Below, piece after piece: positions 1 through 11,017 of a DNA stretch of 64,000 nucleotides. How positions within the stretch are numbered: position 1 is the stretch's first letter; each line of letters starts with the position of its first letter. Source of the DNA: Cavia porcellus. Its lineage: Eukaryota > Chordata > Mammalia > Rodentia > Caviidae. A model generated the notes under the pieces. It worked only from the letters and a program-made list of their open reading frames with translations. It did no database searches and was not told the DNA's origin. Position numbers and translations under genes: made by a program. The stretch covers positions 17,206,532-17,270,531 of the forward strand of contig NW_026947503.1 in NCBI RefSeq assembly GCF_034190915.1. Direction: 5' to 3'.

Positions 1-1220
1 TGGTTCTGAAGTAAACAGTCACACTGCAAAATTTTATAATATTAGTAACACAATTATTCAGATTTTTAAACACAATTTAAGAGGCAAAGTTAAATAGACT
101 TTGTTTCCATTTTACATTCTTCTTTGTTTCCTAAGATTTGTATTTTTTTCAAATACCCTATAAAACTATGGAACATCCACCCTTAAGGTGTCAATCCAAT
201 GCCCTTCACAAAATGAGTTCCTCAAAGACAAGTCGTTTGTTTGAACTATGAGTGCCATAGTGGCCAAATGGAAAGTTGAATCTGTGTTTAATTTTGTTTT
301 CAATGACTTACCAACTATTCCACTGATAAAGAGAGATGTGACTTCTTGGAGTAAGAAAATGCTATCTTTTGTTCATACTTGCACTAAAAAAATCAAACCA
401 CAGCGTGTTCAAAGATAGTATTTGACAAAGCTTTTTAACCTTAGTTGCTTGTCTTCTAAACATCTCCTATCTCCTTTTCTATGAATTCACAGAAGTTGAA
501 TTATATTTGTAATTCATTATATGACAGTCTGCATGAAGGAAAAGCAAAAAGAAATCTACCCATCTGTAGGAAGACACAGTTGTCTAAGTATGCTTAAATT
601 ATATAATGTTGTTTCAAATCTGCACTATTTACATTATTCTTCACAATGCAGAAAATGCAAAAGATATTATAAAATCAAACTGATCCTGGAAAAAAAATTC
701 AGTTAAAAAATAATCAGAATCCAAATAATTCTTTATGGGTAAAATTTACAATTTTTAAAAAGTCATTGTCATTTAACATTGGTTATCTTAGGTTGACAGA
801 AAAGAAGCAAAATTTATTCAAAATGTACTAGTACTAACAAATACAGAAACAGTGATACACATTTCATAAATAAGAAAATTAATAATTTTAAAACAAATAT
901 CTTGTCTGGATTGTCATAGGTATTAAATGGTATATTAAGAATTTGTACTTCAGTGTCTGCTTTACAAAACCCATAATTTCCACTATACTGTTCTGCCCAG
1001 TGCAGAAGTTTTGCTTCTAATAGTAAAAAAAATCTGTGAGTTATCTGAAGCATTAGAGTTTGTGGCAGAACTGATAAAGATGTATATACAGTATGATTAG
1101 AATATTTTCAGATCTTTTCCTATTTTGACTTTCCAATTCAGTCATGCATACAATAAATATTTGAGTTGTGATATTTAGCTCTTTCATATAAAAAGGTAGC
1201 ATGTGATTGTAAATGCACAT
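1..1220. other. No identifiable feature
   Basis: AT-rich sequence with scattered short open frames, none longer than about 80 codons and none with a recognisable motif. I could not assign a repeat family or an exon here. Old, diverged transposon DNA is possible but not visible by eye. Confidence 0.5.
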
Positions 1221-1330
1221 TTTTTGAGACAGGGTTTCTGAGATAGTCCAGGCTGGCCTTAAATTCATGACAGTTCTCCTTCCTTGTCCTCTCAAGTGCT
1301 GGAATTACAGACATGCAGTATGCCAGACCA
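1221..1330 (-). mobile_element. B1 SINE, antisense, shortened
   Basis: On the + strand it reads as the complement of a 7SL-derived B1: a short T run, then GAGACAGGGTTTC, CCAGGCTGGCCTTAAA, and AAGTGCTGGAATTACAG near the far end. At about 110 bp it is shorter than a full B1 of 140-150 bp, because the internal quasi-duplicated block is missing. The T run is the complement of the A-rich tail, which sets the minus orientation. The many substitutions suggest an old copy. No clear target duplication was found. Confidence 0.85.
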
Positions 1331-2154
1331 AATGTACAAATTTAGAAAAAAAAATTTTAGTAACAAATGAAAGCATAGATTCTAATTCTTCCTAAACCCC
1401 ACAAACAAAATGAAAGAAGCACATGCCCAGTATGAATGGTCGTACTGAACATTAAAAATGGTGCAAAGAATTCCATAGAAACTCAGATATGAATGATTAG
1501 GGTCAAACTCTCAACAACACATGTTAGCAGCATCTTGAGGTCAAATTGAAGTTGGAGGTGGGATAAAAACATTGGAAGGAAAATCTGTATATTTTAAACA
1601 CCCAGTATTAAAACACCAAAAGAGGGACATCTTGAAAATCAGTGTGATGCCTAAAACTTATTCTCAGTCTCTCACTGAAAAACCAAAGAAAACTAAGTTT
1701 ACATTAAAAAAGAAGATAAAAATCCTAGGTGAAATCCTCAACTTTCCATAAGGAAAATAGAGACCAAAGAGTAGAATATTATTTGTAGAGGTAATAAAGG
1801 CAAAATGATCAAAATTATAACATATTAATTAAAAAGTATTTTACATTATTTAAGAAAATGACATACAGAACAACATTCCAGAAGTAAATCACTCATAAAT
1901 TAGAAATGCAAAAAATTAAAAATTAAAAAAGTTATTTTAGAAATGAAGATTAAATTAGAAGGAAAACAAGAGTTAAATAGATTTGAAAACTTAAATACAA
2001 AGACAATTTTAAAAATAAAAATGGAAAAGTTTTAAAAGAGTGAGTCTAGATAGGGTGACAAATAATGAAGTTAGGCAAAGAAAATCCAATCTCAAGAAAT
2101 AAAGGCTCTGAAAAATACTTTAAAAACGAATCTTGAACTTTAAAAAACAAAACT
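1331..2154. other. A-rich unassigned stretch
   Basis: Strongly A-rich on the + strand, especially 1,680-2,150, a texture seen in decayed L1 5' or ORF1 regions. I could not align it to a specific L1 segment, so no family is claimed. No gene seen. Confidence 0.4.
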
Positions 2155-2679
2155 TGTCTTAGTTAATTTCTTTATTGTTGGGACAAAATTCATGTCTTCC
2201 GGGGCTGGGAATTTAGCTCAGCGGCATAAGCACCTGCCTTGCAAGCAGGCGGTCATGAGTTCGATCCTCGGTACTGATAAAAATGAAAAAGACCAGAAAA
2301 AAAAAAAAAAAAAAAAAATGCATGTCTTCCACAATTTAAGTAAGGACAGATTTCTTTGGTTCACAGCTGTAGGCTTCAGTCCAGACTCTGCTGGCTCCAA
2401 GGATAGAAAGCACAGCAGATGGACATGGCAGAGGAGAAACAGCTCGTGGTACTGCAGCAGAAGCAGAGGAGGGGACCATGGGAGAAGGAGGGAGATATAC
2501 CCTTCGCGCCCATGCTGCCCGTGACCCACTGCTTCCAACAAGACTTCACCCTCACAAATCACACTTAGCTATGAGTTAACCCATAGGTAAATGTTTCTTC
2601 CCCATGATCCAATCACTGCCCTCAAACCCTATCTATGAATACATGAGGGTTATGGGACAGATGTATATAAACCATATAA
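2155..2679 (-). mobile_element. MaLR-type LTR, antisense, split by an ID SINE
   Basis: The left edge, TGTCTTAGTTAATTTC followed by GGGACAAAATTCATG, is the complement of the MaLR 3' end seen in sense copies elsewhere (GTCTCAGC...GTAACTAAGACA). Further right come the characteristic block around GGTTCACAG...GGCTTCAGTCC...GCTGGCTCCAAGG and then ACATGAGGGTTATGGGACAG with ATAAACCATA. That last part is the complement of the LTR start (ATGGTTTAT...CCTCATG). Without the inserted ID at 2,201-2,330 it is about 395 bp. The long antisense frame across the right part is a shadow of the repeat and not a gene. Confidence 0.8.
2201..2320 (+). mobile_element. ID SINE (tRNA-Ala derived), young
   Basis: Full-length ID monomer starting GGGGCTGGGAATTTAGCTCA. 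It holds an RNA polymerase III A box (TAGCTCAGCGGCATAAGC) and B box (GAGTTCGATCC), then a short spacer GATAAAAATGAAAAAG and a 20-nt A tail. It is flanked by a perfect 10-bp target duplication CATGTCTTCC at 2,191-2,200 and 2,321-2,330, so it inserted by L1-style retrotransposition into the older MaLR LTR. The perfect duplication and long A tail indicate recent insertion. Confidence 0.95.
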
Positions 2680-3970
2680 AATTTGAAATTCCTTTTGAAC
2701 CTAAACAATGAGTGTTAACTTACAAGGGACAATTATGTCTTCATCAGCGCCTTTTACAACATGCTATTTCAGATGAAAATAAAGTAAAATAATTATGACA
2801 TCCAAGAAAGAAAAATGCAAACCATTGATTTTATATCCTGAGATAACTTTAATGATAGTTTTGTGGAGGTTTTTTGTTGTTGTTTGTTTTGTAGAACTGA
2901 AGATCAAATCCTGAACCTTTTGCATGCCATATCCTTTAATTATAAGAGGCACACACATAGCCTACAATAATTCAAAAAGTATTTTTCATTATGAGCACTT
3001 TTCAAGGAGTCTATTAGAGAACAAACTCTAAAAAGCCAAAGTTACAAAGGAAAATCAACATAAAGACCAGTGTTCTACACAGCTGCATATAGAATTAATA
3101 ATAAAGGCTGTTAAAAAATAGGAAATTATAGAATACAGTGGTTATATTATTTAATGAAGTAGATCTAGTATAACCATTAAAATGATGGAGAAATGATAAA
3201 GCCCATGAAAAATTATAAACTTGTATGGAGAAATCATAATTAATGATAGTATAATGACAGTATCATTATTCTAAAACTTGAACGTATATGAAATAGGCTT
3301 AATCAAATGAATAATCATGGTACATTCAAATTTTGCCACCTCTCATGTTCTGGCATATTCAGGTTCTCAGTGTAAAAATGCAAAGGAAGAAATTGAGTAA
3401 TAGCCCAGTGTGTTTGAATTGGAATTCTCAGCATTAAATCACAAGGTATTTTAACTATTTCTAACTTATGTTAAAATGTCTTAGAAACAATCATCAATAC
3501 AGTAGCAATAAGCATCTCTAGGTCCAAGTGGCAAACATGAAATAACCTATCTCAAGAAAAGAAATAGAACTTTGAGAAATACCTTACTTACACAAGTAAG
3601 TATTTTTAAAAAGTCTGGAACATCTTGAAAAATCAGGTTTTCAGGAAGTTTCTAACCCAATAGCAATTGGGTTTTGGGTAACACACTGGGAAATTCGAGC
3701 TTCAATAAACTCTACAGATTGAATCATATCAAATATATCTATAAACTGGGTAAAAAAATCAAAACAATTCTTGCTTTTCTGCATGACCATATTCTAGGTA
3801 CAAAATATGGAATGCATTTTCTTTTTAAATTATTTCAGTGGATAAGTGAAGAAAAAATAACAAAAAATTACCATTTTCTAACTCCAGTGAGTTAATGATA
3901 CAGGCACGGAGCATCACCAGACACAAAAATAAAACAGGAATGGAAGCTTGATATTATGTGCCTTCTGGTT
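2680..3970. other. No identifiable feature
   Basis: AT-rich, without recognisable exons or repeats. A 73-codon open frame at 3,674-3,895 has no family signature and looks like chance. Confidence 0.5.
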
Positions 3971-4022
3971 AAAAATAAATAAATAAATAAAAATAAAAAT
4001 AAAAAAATCAAACAAAACAAAC
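3971..4022 (+). repeat. A-rich low-complexity tract, (AAAT)n
   Basis: Runs of AAAT and AAAAAT units followed by CAAACAAAACAAAC. It may be the decayed tail of a SINE or L1. Its last five bases, CAAAC, form the left target duplication of the LTR that follows. Confidence 0.8.
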
Positions 4023-4362
4023 TGTCATGGTTTATGTTTGTGTCCCCCAGGCCTCATGAGTTTGCATTGTTCATTTAGATGGTTCATTGTATAGTGCTTG
4101 GATTGATGGTGTCAGTGCTGCACCCACAGAGGGGTGGAGCCAGGATGTGATGTAATGGCAGGAAGAAGGTGTGTCTCTCTCTTTGCTGGTTCAAGTTTGC
4201 TGCTGGCTGCCGCCATGAACTGCAGCCCAGCCATGCCTGCCTGTCTTGGAGCCAACTGAGTGTGGACTGAAACCTCCAAAAACTGTAAGAAATAAACCTT
4301 TCCTTTCCCAACTTGAGCATCAGGTATTTTGTCTCAGCGAGGATCATAAAGTAACTAAGACA
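4023..4362 (+). mobile_element. MaLR solo LTR (ORR1-like) with 5-bp target duplication
   Basis: A complete 340-bp LTR from TGTCATGGTTTATG to AACTAAGACA, beginning TG and ending CA. It contains the usual MaLR landmarks: GGGGTGGAGCCAGGATGTGA, GCCATGAACTGCAGCCCAGC, an AATAAA poly(A) signal (AAGAAATAAACC) and GTATTTTGTCTCAGC near the end. The flanking pentamer CAAAC at 4,018-4,022 recurs at 4,363-4,367, as expected for ERVL-class integrase. No internal region remains, so the element collapsed by LTR-LTR recombination. The antisense frame at 4,084-4,422 lies inside it and is not a gene. Confidence 0.93.
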
Positions 4363-4569
4363 CAAACAAAAAATACTTTCACCTAAATTATTGTTCAGAG
4401 GATGAGATCTGAGTCTGATCATGCTTTGAAGTTAGGGATCAGTTGATAAGAAATATAGGATAGAACTATGGTTTGGAGGTTTAGATAGCAATGTTTGATT
4501 TTATATTAATGAGATTTATTAAAGACAGAGCATGAAAATTATTGAGTCAAATGAATCTGAATGCAAAGC

Positions 4570-4720
4570 TCAGTCTATTATTTATCATTTGTGAGACTAG
4601 GAAGCTCATGCACGTGCTTTAGTTTCCTCCTTAATGAAATTCACATAAAATAACAACCACCCTTTAGTTTGTCATCAGGATGAAAGTAGCAATTATTCAG
4701 AGTCCTGCTCAGAGTGGGCA
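4570..4720 (+). mobile_element. MIR SINE fragment
   Basis: Matches the MIR core and 3' half in order: a TTAGTTTCCTCC block, AAAATAACAACCACC, TCATCAGGATGAAAG, then GAGTCCTGCTCAGAGTGGGC. Highly diverged, consistent with an ancient mammalian insertion. Confidence 0.7.
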
Positions 4721-5054
4721 CTTTGCTGATTTTTCTCCCCTTTTTCTCCTACTCCAATGTAGTTCTTATTTAGCTTTGACACTGCACTGTCTCTATCATA
4801 TATTACTGATAATTGTATTTAACTGGATAACAATTTCAGGTATTTAAATAAATTGCATACTTCCGAAGATCTGCAGTAAATAACCAGTACTGATAGCCAC
4901 GTGTAATGCCCTCCCTCGCCTGAGGGTCTGGTTTCCACTCATATCTCAAATCTCAGAGCACTTCATTACAAAACAGAGATTTTAATCCTGGTTAAAAACA
5001 ATAATGATGATTAATATTTTGCTGGGAAATAAGTAATAATCAAGTTTTTAATGA

Positions 5055-5062
5055 TGACGTCA
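5055..5062. promoter_or_regulatory. Perfect palindromic CRE (ATF/CREB) site
   Basis: TGACGTCA, the full 8-bp cAMP response element, in the context GATGACGTCATTT. A CpG-containing palindrome is rare in CpG-depleted DNA. A second perfect copy lies 131 bp downstream. Function is inferred from motif only. Confidence 0.5.
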
Positions 5063-5185
5063 TTTATCAGATAAAAGCATGTTCCTTTTATTGAGTGGGT
5101 ACTCAATACATTTTTAAATGGTTAATTATGTAAAGTGCACTTTCAAAGCCTTTTAGAAACAGTGGAAACAATCTGATATAGAAGT

Positions 5186-5193
5186 TGACGTCA
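5186..5193. promoter_or_regulatory. Second palindromic CRE site within a 12-bp palindrome
   Basis: TGACGTCA inside GTTGACGTCAAC (5,184-5,195), a perfect 12-bp palindrome. With the site at 5,055 it forms a pair spaced about 12.5 helical turns apart. No promoter elements or transcript are evident nearby, so an enhancer role is speculative. Confidence 0.5.
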
Positions 5194-5299
5194 ACATAAA
5201 TGTCAAAACTGCAAGAAGTTTTCTTTGATAGTTACCTGCAAGTGGGAAGGATAAAGGGGGCTAGGAAAGGAGATAGAGCCATATTCAGAAGATCTGAGC

Positions 5300-5500
5300 C
5301 CTGGCCCTGGTCTTGTACCTCTTAACAGCTAAGTGTCTGCCAGGTACTGGGAAAAGTACTTTCCATTTAGAAGTTTATTTCATCCTTGCGATGACATTGT
5401 GAGATAGCTTCTCCAACCACAGGGTGAGAGCATATGAGCCACAGAAAATTTCTGACTAACTCATTGGAAACCAGAAGGAGCTGGGAATTCACACTCACTT
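5300..5500 (+). mobile_element. MIR SINE
   Basis: Follows the MIR consensus in order: GCCAGGTACTGGGAAAAGTACTT, a TTTATTTCATCC block, GACATTGTGAGATAGCTTCTCC, and a terminal GAAGGAGCTGGGAATTCACA resembling the MIR 'gagctgggattcaaac' end. Old and diverged. Confidence 0.7.
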
Positions 5501-6139
5501 TTACCTAACCCTAAAATTCATCCAGGTGATCTCTAAAATTTTTTTTTAGCGCAAATGTTGTATGATTTATAAAATCTCTTCTTCAAATGAATTTTTAGTG
5601 ATCTGCTAACCTAGCAGTTTCTTCAGATGACTCATGCCATCTGTGTTTCCTTTGTGTCCTTCACTTGTGTCATTATCCGAAAACCTCACTCGCTCTGAGA
5701 GTGCAGAACCCAGGACAAGGTCCTCACCCACGATGACAGCACGCCATCATCAATGTTGATGAGAACTTGAGGATCAAATTTTCTTTACACCCAGTGACCT
5801 TTTGCAAGCCCTTTACTATTTCTAAAGGCCAGGCTGCTAATACTGAACTTGACTGTAATTCTTTATGCTGTTTACTTAAAGGAAATGAAACTCAAACTAT
5901 GCCACCAAAAGACAGCACAACAATTACATTTTAAATTAGTCACAGATTTATCAGCTCCTGCATCTTCTTGTAATGGAAAATAACCTAGAGGACACTGTCA
6001 TGTAACATTAGGATAGCAGCTTTGACGGAGTGACATGTTTACATTCCATGACAGAACTGGTTGAATTTCTTCATTTTCTGCATAGTGTTTCAAAATGTGG
6101 CTGGAATTATCCATCCTGCTTATCTGATGGGTTCACGCT
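5501..6139. other. No identifiable feature
   Basis: Unique-looking, moderately AT-rich sequence. I see no exon, repeat or motif cluster that I can support. Confidence 0.5.
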
Positions 6140-6620
6140 TCATGTTTCTTCCTTGTCTTACTAATGAGACCCTTATTTTCTGAGGTCTGCTTTCATTACT
6201 CTCACCTGAACTTGTACAGGATATTGCCAATAGCCCTCCTACCCACCTATTTTTCCCTCATCCACCCAGCTCATTACTGCCTGATGAATCTTTCCAAGGG
6301 ACTGTTCCATCATATCACCAAACACAGTAAATATATATGTCTCAGACTCATAAAACAAAAATCAAAGTCATTAACGGGTCTTTAGACTAACTTGATCTAG
6401 CTTCAAACTCTTTTCAGCTTTCTTTTTACTGATGTCTTCTAACAACATAAGTCACCAAATTCCTCCCGTGAAATCTACCTCCTCACTGCTGCTCTCCTTA
6501 CCTGCACTGCTATTTGTTTATATCTCCATAAGACAGATTCTATGAATCTTATAAAATTTGCTTCATGGCTCCAGTTTACCTGTGTATACAAAATCCCCAT
6601 GACTCTTCAGGAAAACTGTT
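6140..6620 (+). mobile_element. L2 LINE fragment (non-LTR)
   Basis: Pyrimidine-rich sequence resembling the L2 3' region: a 'catgtttcttcc' start, GCCAATAGCCCTCCTACCCA, CATATCACCAAAC, a region like 'aaatcaaagtcattaa' and CTCCTCACTGCTGCTCTCC. Only weak overall identity, as expected for an ancient LINE. The open frame at 6,164-6,385 lies in it and is a chance frame. Confidence 0.5.
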
Positions 6621-8767
6621 GATTCTTTGCTGTGCCACAGTGCACGGTAATATCCTGATTCCATGGTCTGACTTTGTCATATGATGACTCTGATGTTTTG
6701 GTTCTAAACTTCAATCTGATAAATATTGGCCATAGATCATAGAAAGGATGCACAAATTTAGGCAGTGGGTATAAAAAGAAAGACTTTATATTTTTCTTGG
6801 CTGTAACCAGGGAAGTCAAACATAGAAAATAGTTTCAATGGAAAGTATTGTTTTCCATAGCATTCCTTGCCTAGGAATGAGAACCAAGAAAAAATAAATA
6901 ATAAAAATACCACACTTCTAATTTGTAGTCTGAAAAATAGCATGTGTCTCTTTAAAGGCGGTCAGCAAAGAGTTAAAGATTAATAGTAATATTGAAAGTG
7001 TTTGGGTTCAAACTCCTGTAAAAATGATTTTCCTAACATAATTTTAGGGAAAACAATTCCCTGTAGTCTTATAGATCATTTTTGTAGTTTTTTTGTTTTT
7101 TTTCAAAATGCAGAGGAAACGTATAAGATCATTTCTTGTGAAATGTACTCAGCCTCAAAGCTTTAGGTAGCTGGTTGCTTACCAAGTAAGTTGTGTGGGA
7201 CAAGACAGAAGGGAGCTAATGTGTCCTTACAACCCTTTGAGCATTTTTCAGAAGCGGAAGGTAAAATAGCAGTGCTGGAAGCCCCCAGCACACTGCATCT
7301 TGAACCTGACATGGCTTTAATAATGTATTACAAAAACATGGTGTTGGCTTTGAGGAGCAATGGGGGGCATTTCATTAAGTGAGAAAAGAAGATGTATAGA
7401 TAAATCACTGAAGAAGAGTTATAGTGAATCATGCCTTTACTAACAAAAGGTATAGAGAACAATATTTTTTCTCCGCTTTGTCAACATCTAATGCCCATTT
7501 ATCTCAGTTACACTACTCATACATAATCACAATCACTCCATAAATTCATCACCACGGATTGTAAAGCTTAAGACAAGGTCAGGAAGCTTATGAAAAGAGC
7601 CAGTAATCTATCCAGGGAAGGACTGAGAAATGTTAATGGTGGTAACCTGGTGCACAGGGGACCCAGTTTCCATTACAAAAGTGACTGGCCATCAGTCACC
7701 ATCACAGTGGGCCATCCTGAAAAATTCCAGTAGCTTAAGAGGGTCAGAAAAACACACCACATAGATCAAAGCTGCCAGGACAGAAAGCAGCTACCTACGA
7801 ACAGCTACACTTGGACTGCAGCTACAGGAAGTTCCCCTGAAACTCTTAAGAGAGAGTTGGTGAGAACAGAGATACCAGAGTGGCACCATGCTAGTCACTG
7901 GCTGCTGTGTGTACCTCACCGCACCAGGGCATGGACAGCCCTTGTCTTATTTTTCTGTATTTGATGTTGTGACCTTGAGCCATAGCTTCCTGCTGGGTGT
8001 TTCACACATTCTTTTAGCCATATTATGTAACTTCAAAATCATTTTGTCAAATTCAACAAAAAATTACTCAGCCAAATGTGAGAGGGGGAGGGTTCACTCT
8101 TAGCCTTGGTTTACAAACAAAATCACATCACAATGTATTCCACATGTTTCCAGATGTGTATTCTTTACCATGATATTTTTTGCAGTAGGGTGTTATGACA
8201 TAGTGGCTAATACCTTCCATAATCAGATCACTTCCTGTCAATTTCTCACTCTTCCGTCAGGTTTTACAAACTCCTCCTGCTATCTTCAGCCATACTATGC
8301 CCCAGACTGTCTCCATGATCCTCCTACCTTACTTTTACACAGGAGAAGGCGGGGCCTGCTCTAACCTGTGATGGTTCAGAAGCCCTGTTTAAAACCAAGA
8401 GACTGAGGAGGTGGGAAGGAGGAAAAGAGAACCCAGCTCACATCAAGACAGGATACCATCCCACCCTTCCTGAAGCTCCGAAGGTGCCTTTCCTGCTTTT
8501 CCCTGGAGGCTCCGTAGCCCTTTCCCATGGCCCCACAGTCTTTTCATCTCTACTCTTCCTCGATGAGTTTCAAGGGCTCCAAACAACAGTTTCCAGGGTT
8601 CACTCAATTAAAACCATATATTATAGCACCACAATATTCTCAGTGCCTAAAGAAGGCAATACTTTTACATTATCTTGCAGAGTAGGTTTAGAACTCTTTG
8701 CCCGCATCCTCATTTTCCCTTTTCTTACTTTCACTAAGGCCTATTTGCATATTTTGCCCCAAATCAG
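6621..8767. other. No assigned feature; mixed unique sequence
   Basis: No repeat family was recognised. A short GC-box-like GGCGGGGCC occurs near 8,348-8,356. Several 60-113 codon frames between 7,888 and 8,825 overlap in different frames and show no family motif. The region ends at the possible exon described next. Confidence 0.4.
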
Positions 8768-8929
8768 AATCGAAGAAGTTCAGACATTCACGTGTCAGAA
8801 TACGAAGAAACATCAGAAACTTTGAAAGGGATTTCATCCTGCTGCTTCACAACAGAGGTTCAAGAAGTAGGGAGGAGAAGATCAAGGTCGAGGCGCCGCC
8901 CTATCAGTCCCCCTTCGTCCTGTAGGAAG
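8768..8929 (+). other. Possible coding exon, unidentified (weak)
   Basis: A 162-bp block of exactly 54 codons lies between a plausible acceptor (a pyrimidine-rich stretch, a TTTCACTAAG branch-like site, then CCCAAATCAG ending at 8,767) and a plausible donor (AGGAAG|GTGATT at 8,930). One frame is stop-free with phase 0 at both ends. It encodes an acidic first half (EYEETSE) and a basic SR-like second half (RRRSRSRRRP). The last 60 bp hold several CpGs, unusual in this window. I do not recognise the protein. The same frame stays open to 9,124, so the absence of stops is not decisive. It could be chance, a pseudogene or non-coding. Confidence 0.2.
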
Positions 8930-9226
8930 GTGATTCAGGGGAATGTAGAAATACTACTTCCTCTTTTCCACAGCACATCTTTTCAGGATGTCATGGCTTA
9001 TTGCTTTTTTCCTCTTCTTTTATATGAGTGTTCCCCAGCTACAATGATCAGGCTTATTAAGGATTTTGCTTATTTTTCAGTCTATGTGCTCACTACACAT
9101 GTGTTCCATGTAGAGCACTATGCTTAGTGAGGTCAGATGGTAAACTTGAGCTGAAAGAAAGGAACGATGTCATTGATGGCCATGTAGGATATATAACAAT
9201 TGTTATTACTTATTCTAAAAGACATA

Positions 9227-9375
9227 GGTGGCCATGGTGGTGCACATCTGTAATACCAGTAGGGATCAAGATCTGTGAATTCAGGGTCACTTTGGGCTGT
9301 AAAGTGAGTTCAAGGCTGGCCTGAAGTACATAGTGAACTCCTGTCTCAAAAAAATAAAAAACAAAAATGAAAAAA
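9227..9375 (+). mobile_element. B1 SINE with quasi-duplication
   Basis: Sense B1: GTGGCCATGGTGGTGCACAT, CTGTAATACCAG, the internal duplicated block ending AAGTGAGTTCAAGGCTGGCC, and a CTGTCTC(A)n tail. It is flanked by a perfect 11-bp target duplication TAAAAGACATA at 9,216-9,226 and 9,376-9,386. The frames called across this block are shadows. Confidence 0.93.
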
Positions 9376-9386
9376 TAAAAGACATA

Positions 9387-9959
9387 AACACACTGAATAA
9401 AGAGAGGCAAAAAGAGACCACTGAATTTTATATTTTTAAAATATCTTATGACAATTATAACCCAATAAAGCTGTTACTAAAACACTGTATAAGCAATGTT
9501 TATAAATTACATGTACACCTCATGTAATTCCTATACTAAAGAAAAATAATGAAAAAGAAGTTCTTTTAACCATTATCATATAAAGAAAACAGTCAAAGTC
9601 AGTCACATGATATGTTTTATAATTCAGTTTTTAAGATAAAAATCCCATTGTGTAATTAATGTAGACAAGAAACAAAATATGAAAAATCCTGCTAAAAATT
9701 TCTAAAAAGAAAAATATGCAGGATGACAGTATAATATTAAATTGGACTATCAACATTTTTTGAACAAGATCAAGATGCTAGAAATCTGGTAAGGACCCAT
9801 TATCATTTCATAAAAACATCAGTAAAATATGGCAGAATATAACCATTGCTGACGATCCTTGAAAATATGTCATAATCTAAACTCGGTGAGCAGGTGAGGC
9901 ACCATCTGCACCAAGCTCATGTATCATTAAGTGACACACTAAAATAAATTGCACAGTTA
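9387..9959. other. AT-rich unassigned sequence
   Basis: No exon or repeat recognised. If the antisense pseudogene candidate just to the right is real, this could hold its 3' untranslated part. Confidence 0.35.
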
Positions 9960-10850
9960 AACAATTTTACTCAAAATATTTTTGCAGAAAATGAATCCAA
10001 CTGATGATGATTAGAGATGCCACAGGATGAAGTTTGGAAGTTGTTCTCAACATTGATGTGCACAAGCATAAAACCGCTGCCAACTCTCATATAATGGAGA
10101 AGCTGGCATGGGGGAAATAAGAACAAGGGCTGAGTTACCCGTTAATCCAAGAAGACCAGCAGAAACGTAATTGTGCAATGTCTGTCCTTGATTTTCTTGT
10201 TTCAGACCAACTTCACATATAGGTCTATATCCTACTCTTGGCAGGACAAAAATGACAACATCAAAACCTTAAAGTTGTGCACCCACCCATGGAACTTTGT
10301 CACTGCTGGATTTTAATTTGGTCCACACATGAACGCTAACTCAGCGATATCACTATTCTTGCCTGAAATGCCACCTCTTCTTGTTCAGATTCCAGATTAG
10401 CAAACTGCTGGATTAGAGGAGTCCTTGCTTTAATGTCACAGCAGTGTGCCAGTGTTCTACAGACTGAGTGGTGTATTTTAGGCTTCAGTGGCATGCATGT
10501 TGATGTTTTTCCCACTCACTCTTGAGAAATACCTTTATCTCTTCTGATAATTTCTCAAATTGTCTGTCTTGGTTTATTCTCTTAGCACAAACTATTTGTT
10601 ATTGCTGCTTGTAGGAGTGTACTGGTCCCTCTACACCTCCTTCCTCCCCCTACCGCCACCCCTGCACCCGTTGCAACATTCACATTGATCTGGGAAAGCT
10701 TTGTTTGATCCTCCTGGTACTGCAAATCTCTATGTATTGCAGCATATTCCTGTTCAGAGCAAGACCTTCCCACAGTGCTCCCTTGTGCCTTCTCCTTGAT
10801 TATGATGACTCCCTGAAAGCAGATGGTTCTTAAGCACATTGTTTCTCTTT
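9960..10850 (-). pseudogene. Possible processed pseudogene or old gene fragment, unidentified
   Basis: Balanced base composition, unlike its flanks. On the minus strand, stop-free stretches of coherent protein-like composition occur successively in different frames: a charged, glutamine-rich segment around 10,800-10,580, and a lysine/glutamate-rich helical segment around 10,560-10,490 containing FEKLSEEIKVFLKSEWEKH. This pattern fits a decayed coding sequence with frameshifts. I could not identify a parent gene, and no clear poly(A) tail or target duplication was seen. Chance remains a serious alternative. Confidence 0.22.
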
Positions 10851-10865
10851 TTTTGAGCACATTCT

Positions 10866-10866
10866 T

Positions 10867-10897
<31 letters not shown>

Positions 10898-10907
10898 TTT
10901 TTTTTTT
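10866..10907 (+). repeat. (TC)n followed by poly(T)
   Basis: About 12 TC units then a T run of about 19. Predicted peptides across it (poly-Lys, Arg-Glu repeats on the minus strand) are artefacts. Confidence 0.95.
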
Positions 10908-10977
10908 GTTTCTCTGGTACATGCATCCCAGAGTCTCTGTATTCCTTCTCTCAATTGTCTGCTTCATTTCTGCATCT

Positions 10978-10980
<3 letters not shown>

Positions 10981-11013
<33 letters not shown>
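10981..11013. repeat. (TA)16 microsatellite
   Basis: Uninterrupted TA dinucleotides over 33 bp. Likely polymorphic. Confidence 0.97.

Positions 11014-11017
<4 letters not shown>

Noticed and set aside
2192..2562. 110- and 114-codon frames on opposite strands
   Set aside because: Composed of an ID SINE joined to a MaLR LTR.
4084..4422. 112-codon antisense frame
   Set aside because: Inside a solo MaLR LTR; a similar frame appears in the sister LTR at 62,375-62,602, which shows it is repeat-derived.
8484..8825. 113-codon frame upstream of the exon candidate
   Set aside because: Overlaps the candidate in another frame, has no motif, and runs through its acceptor region.
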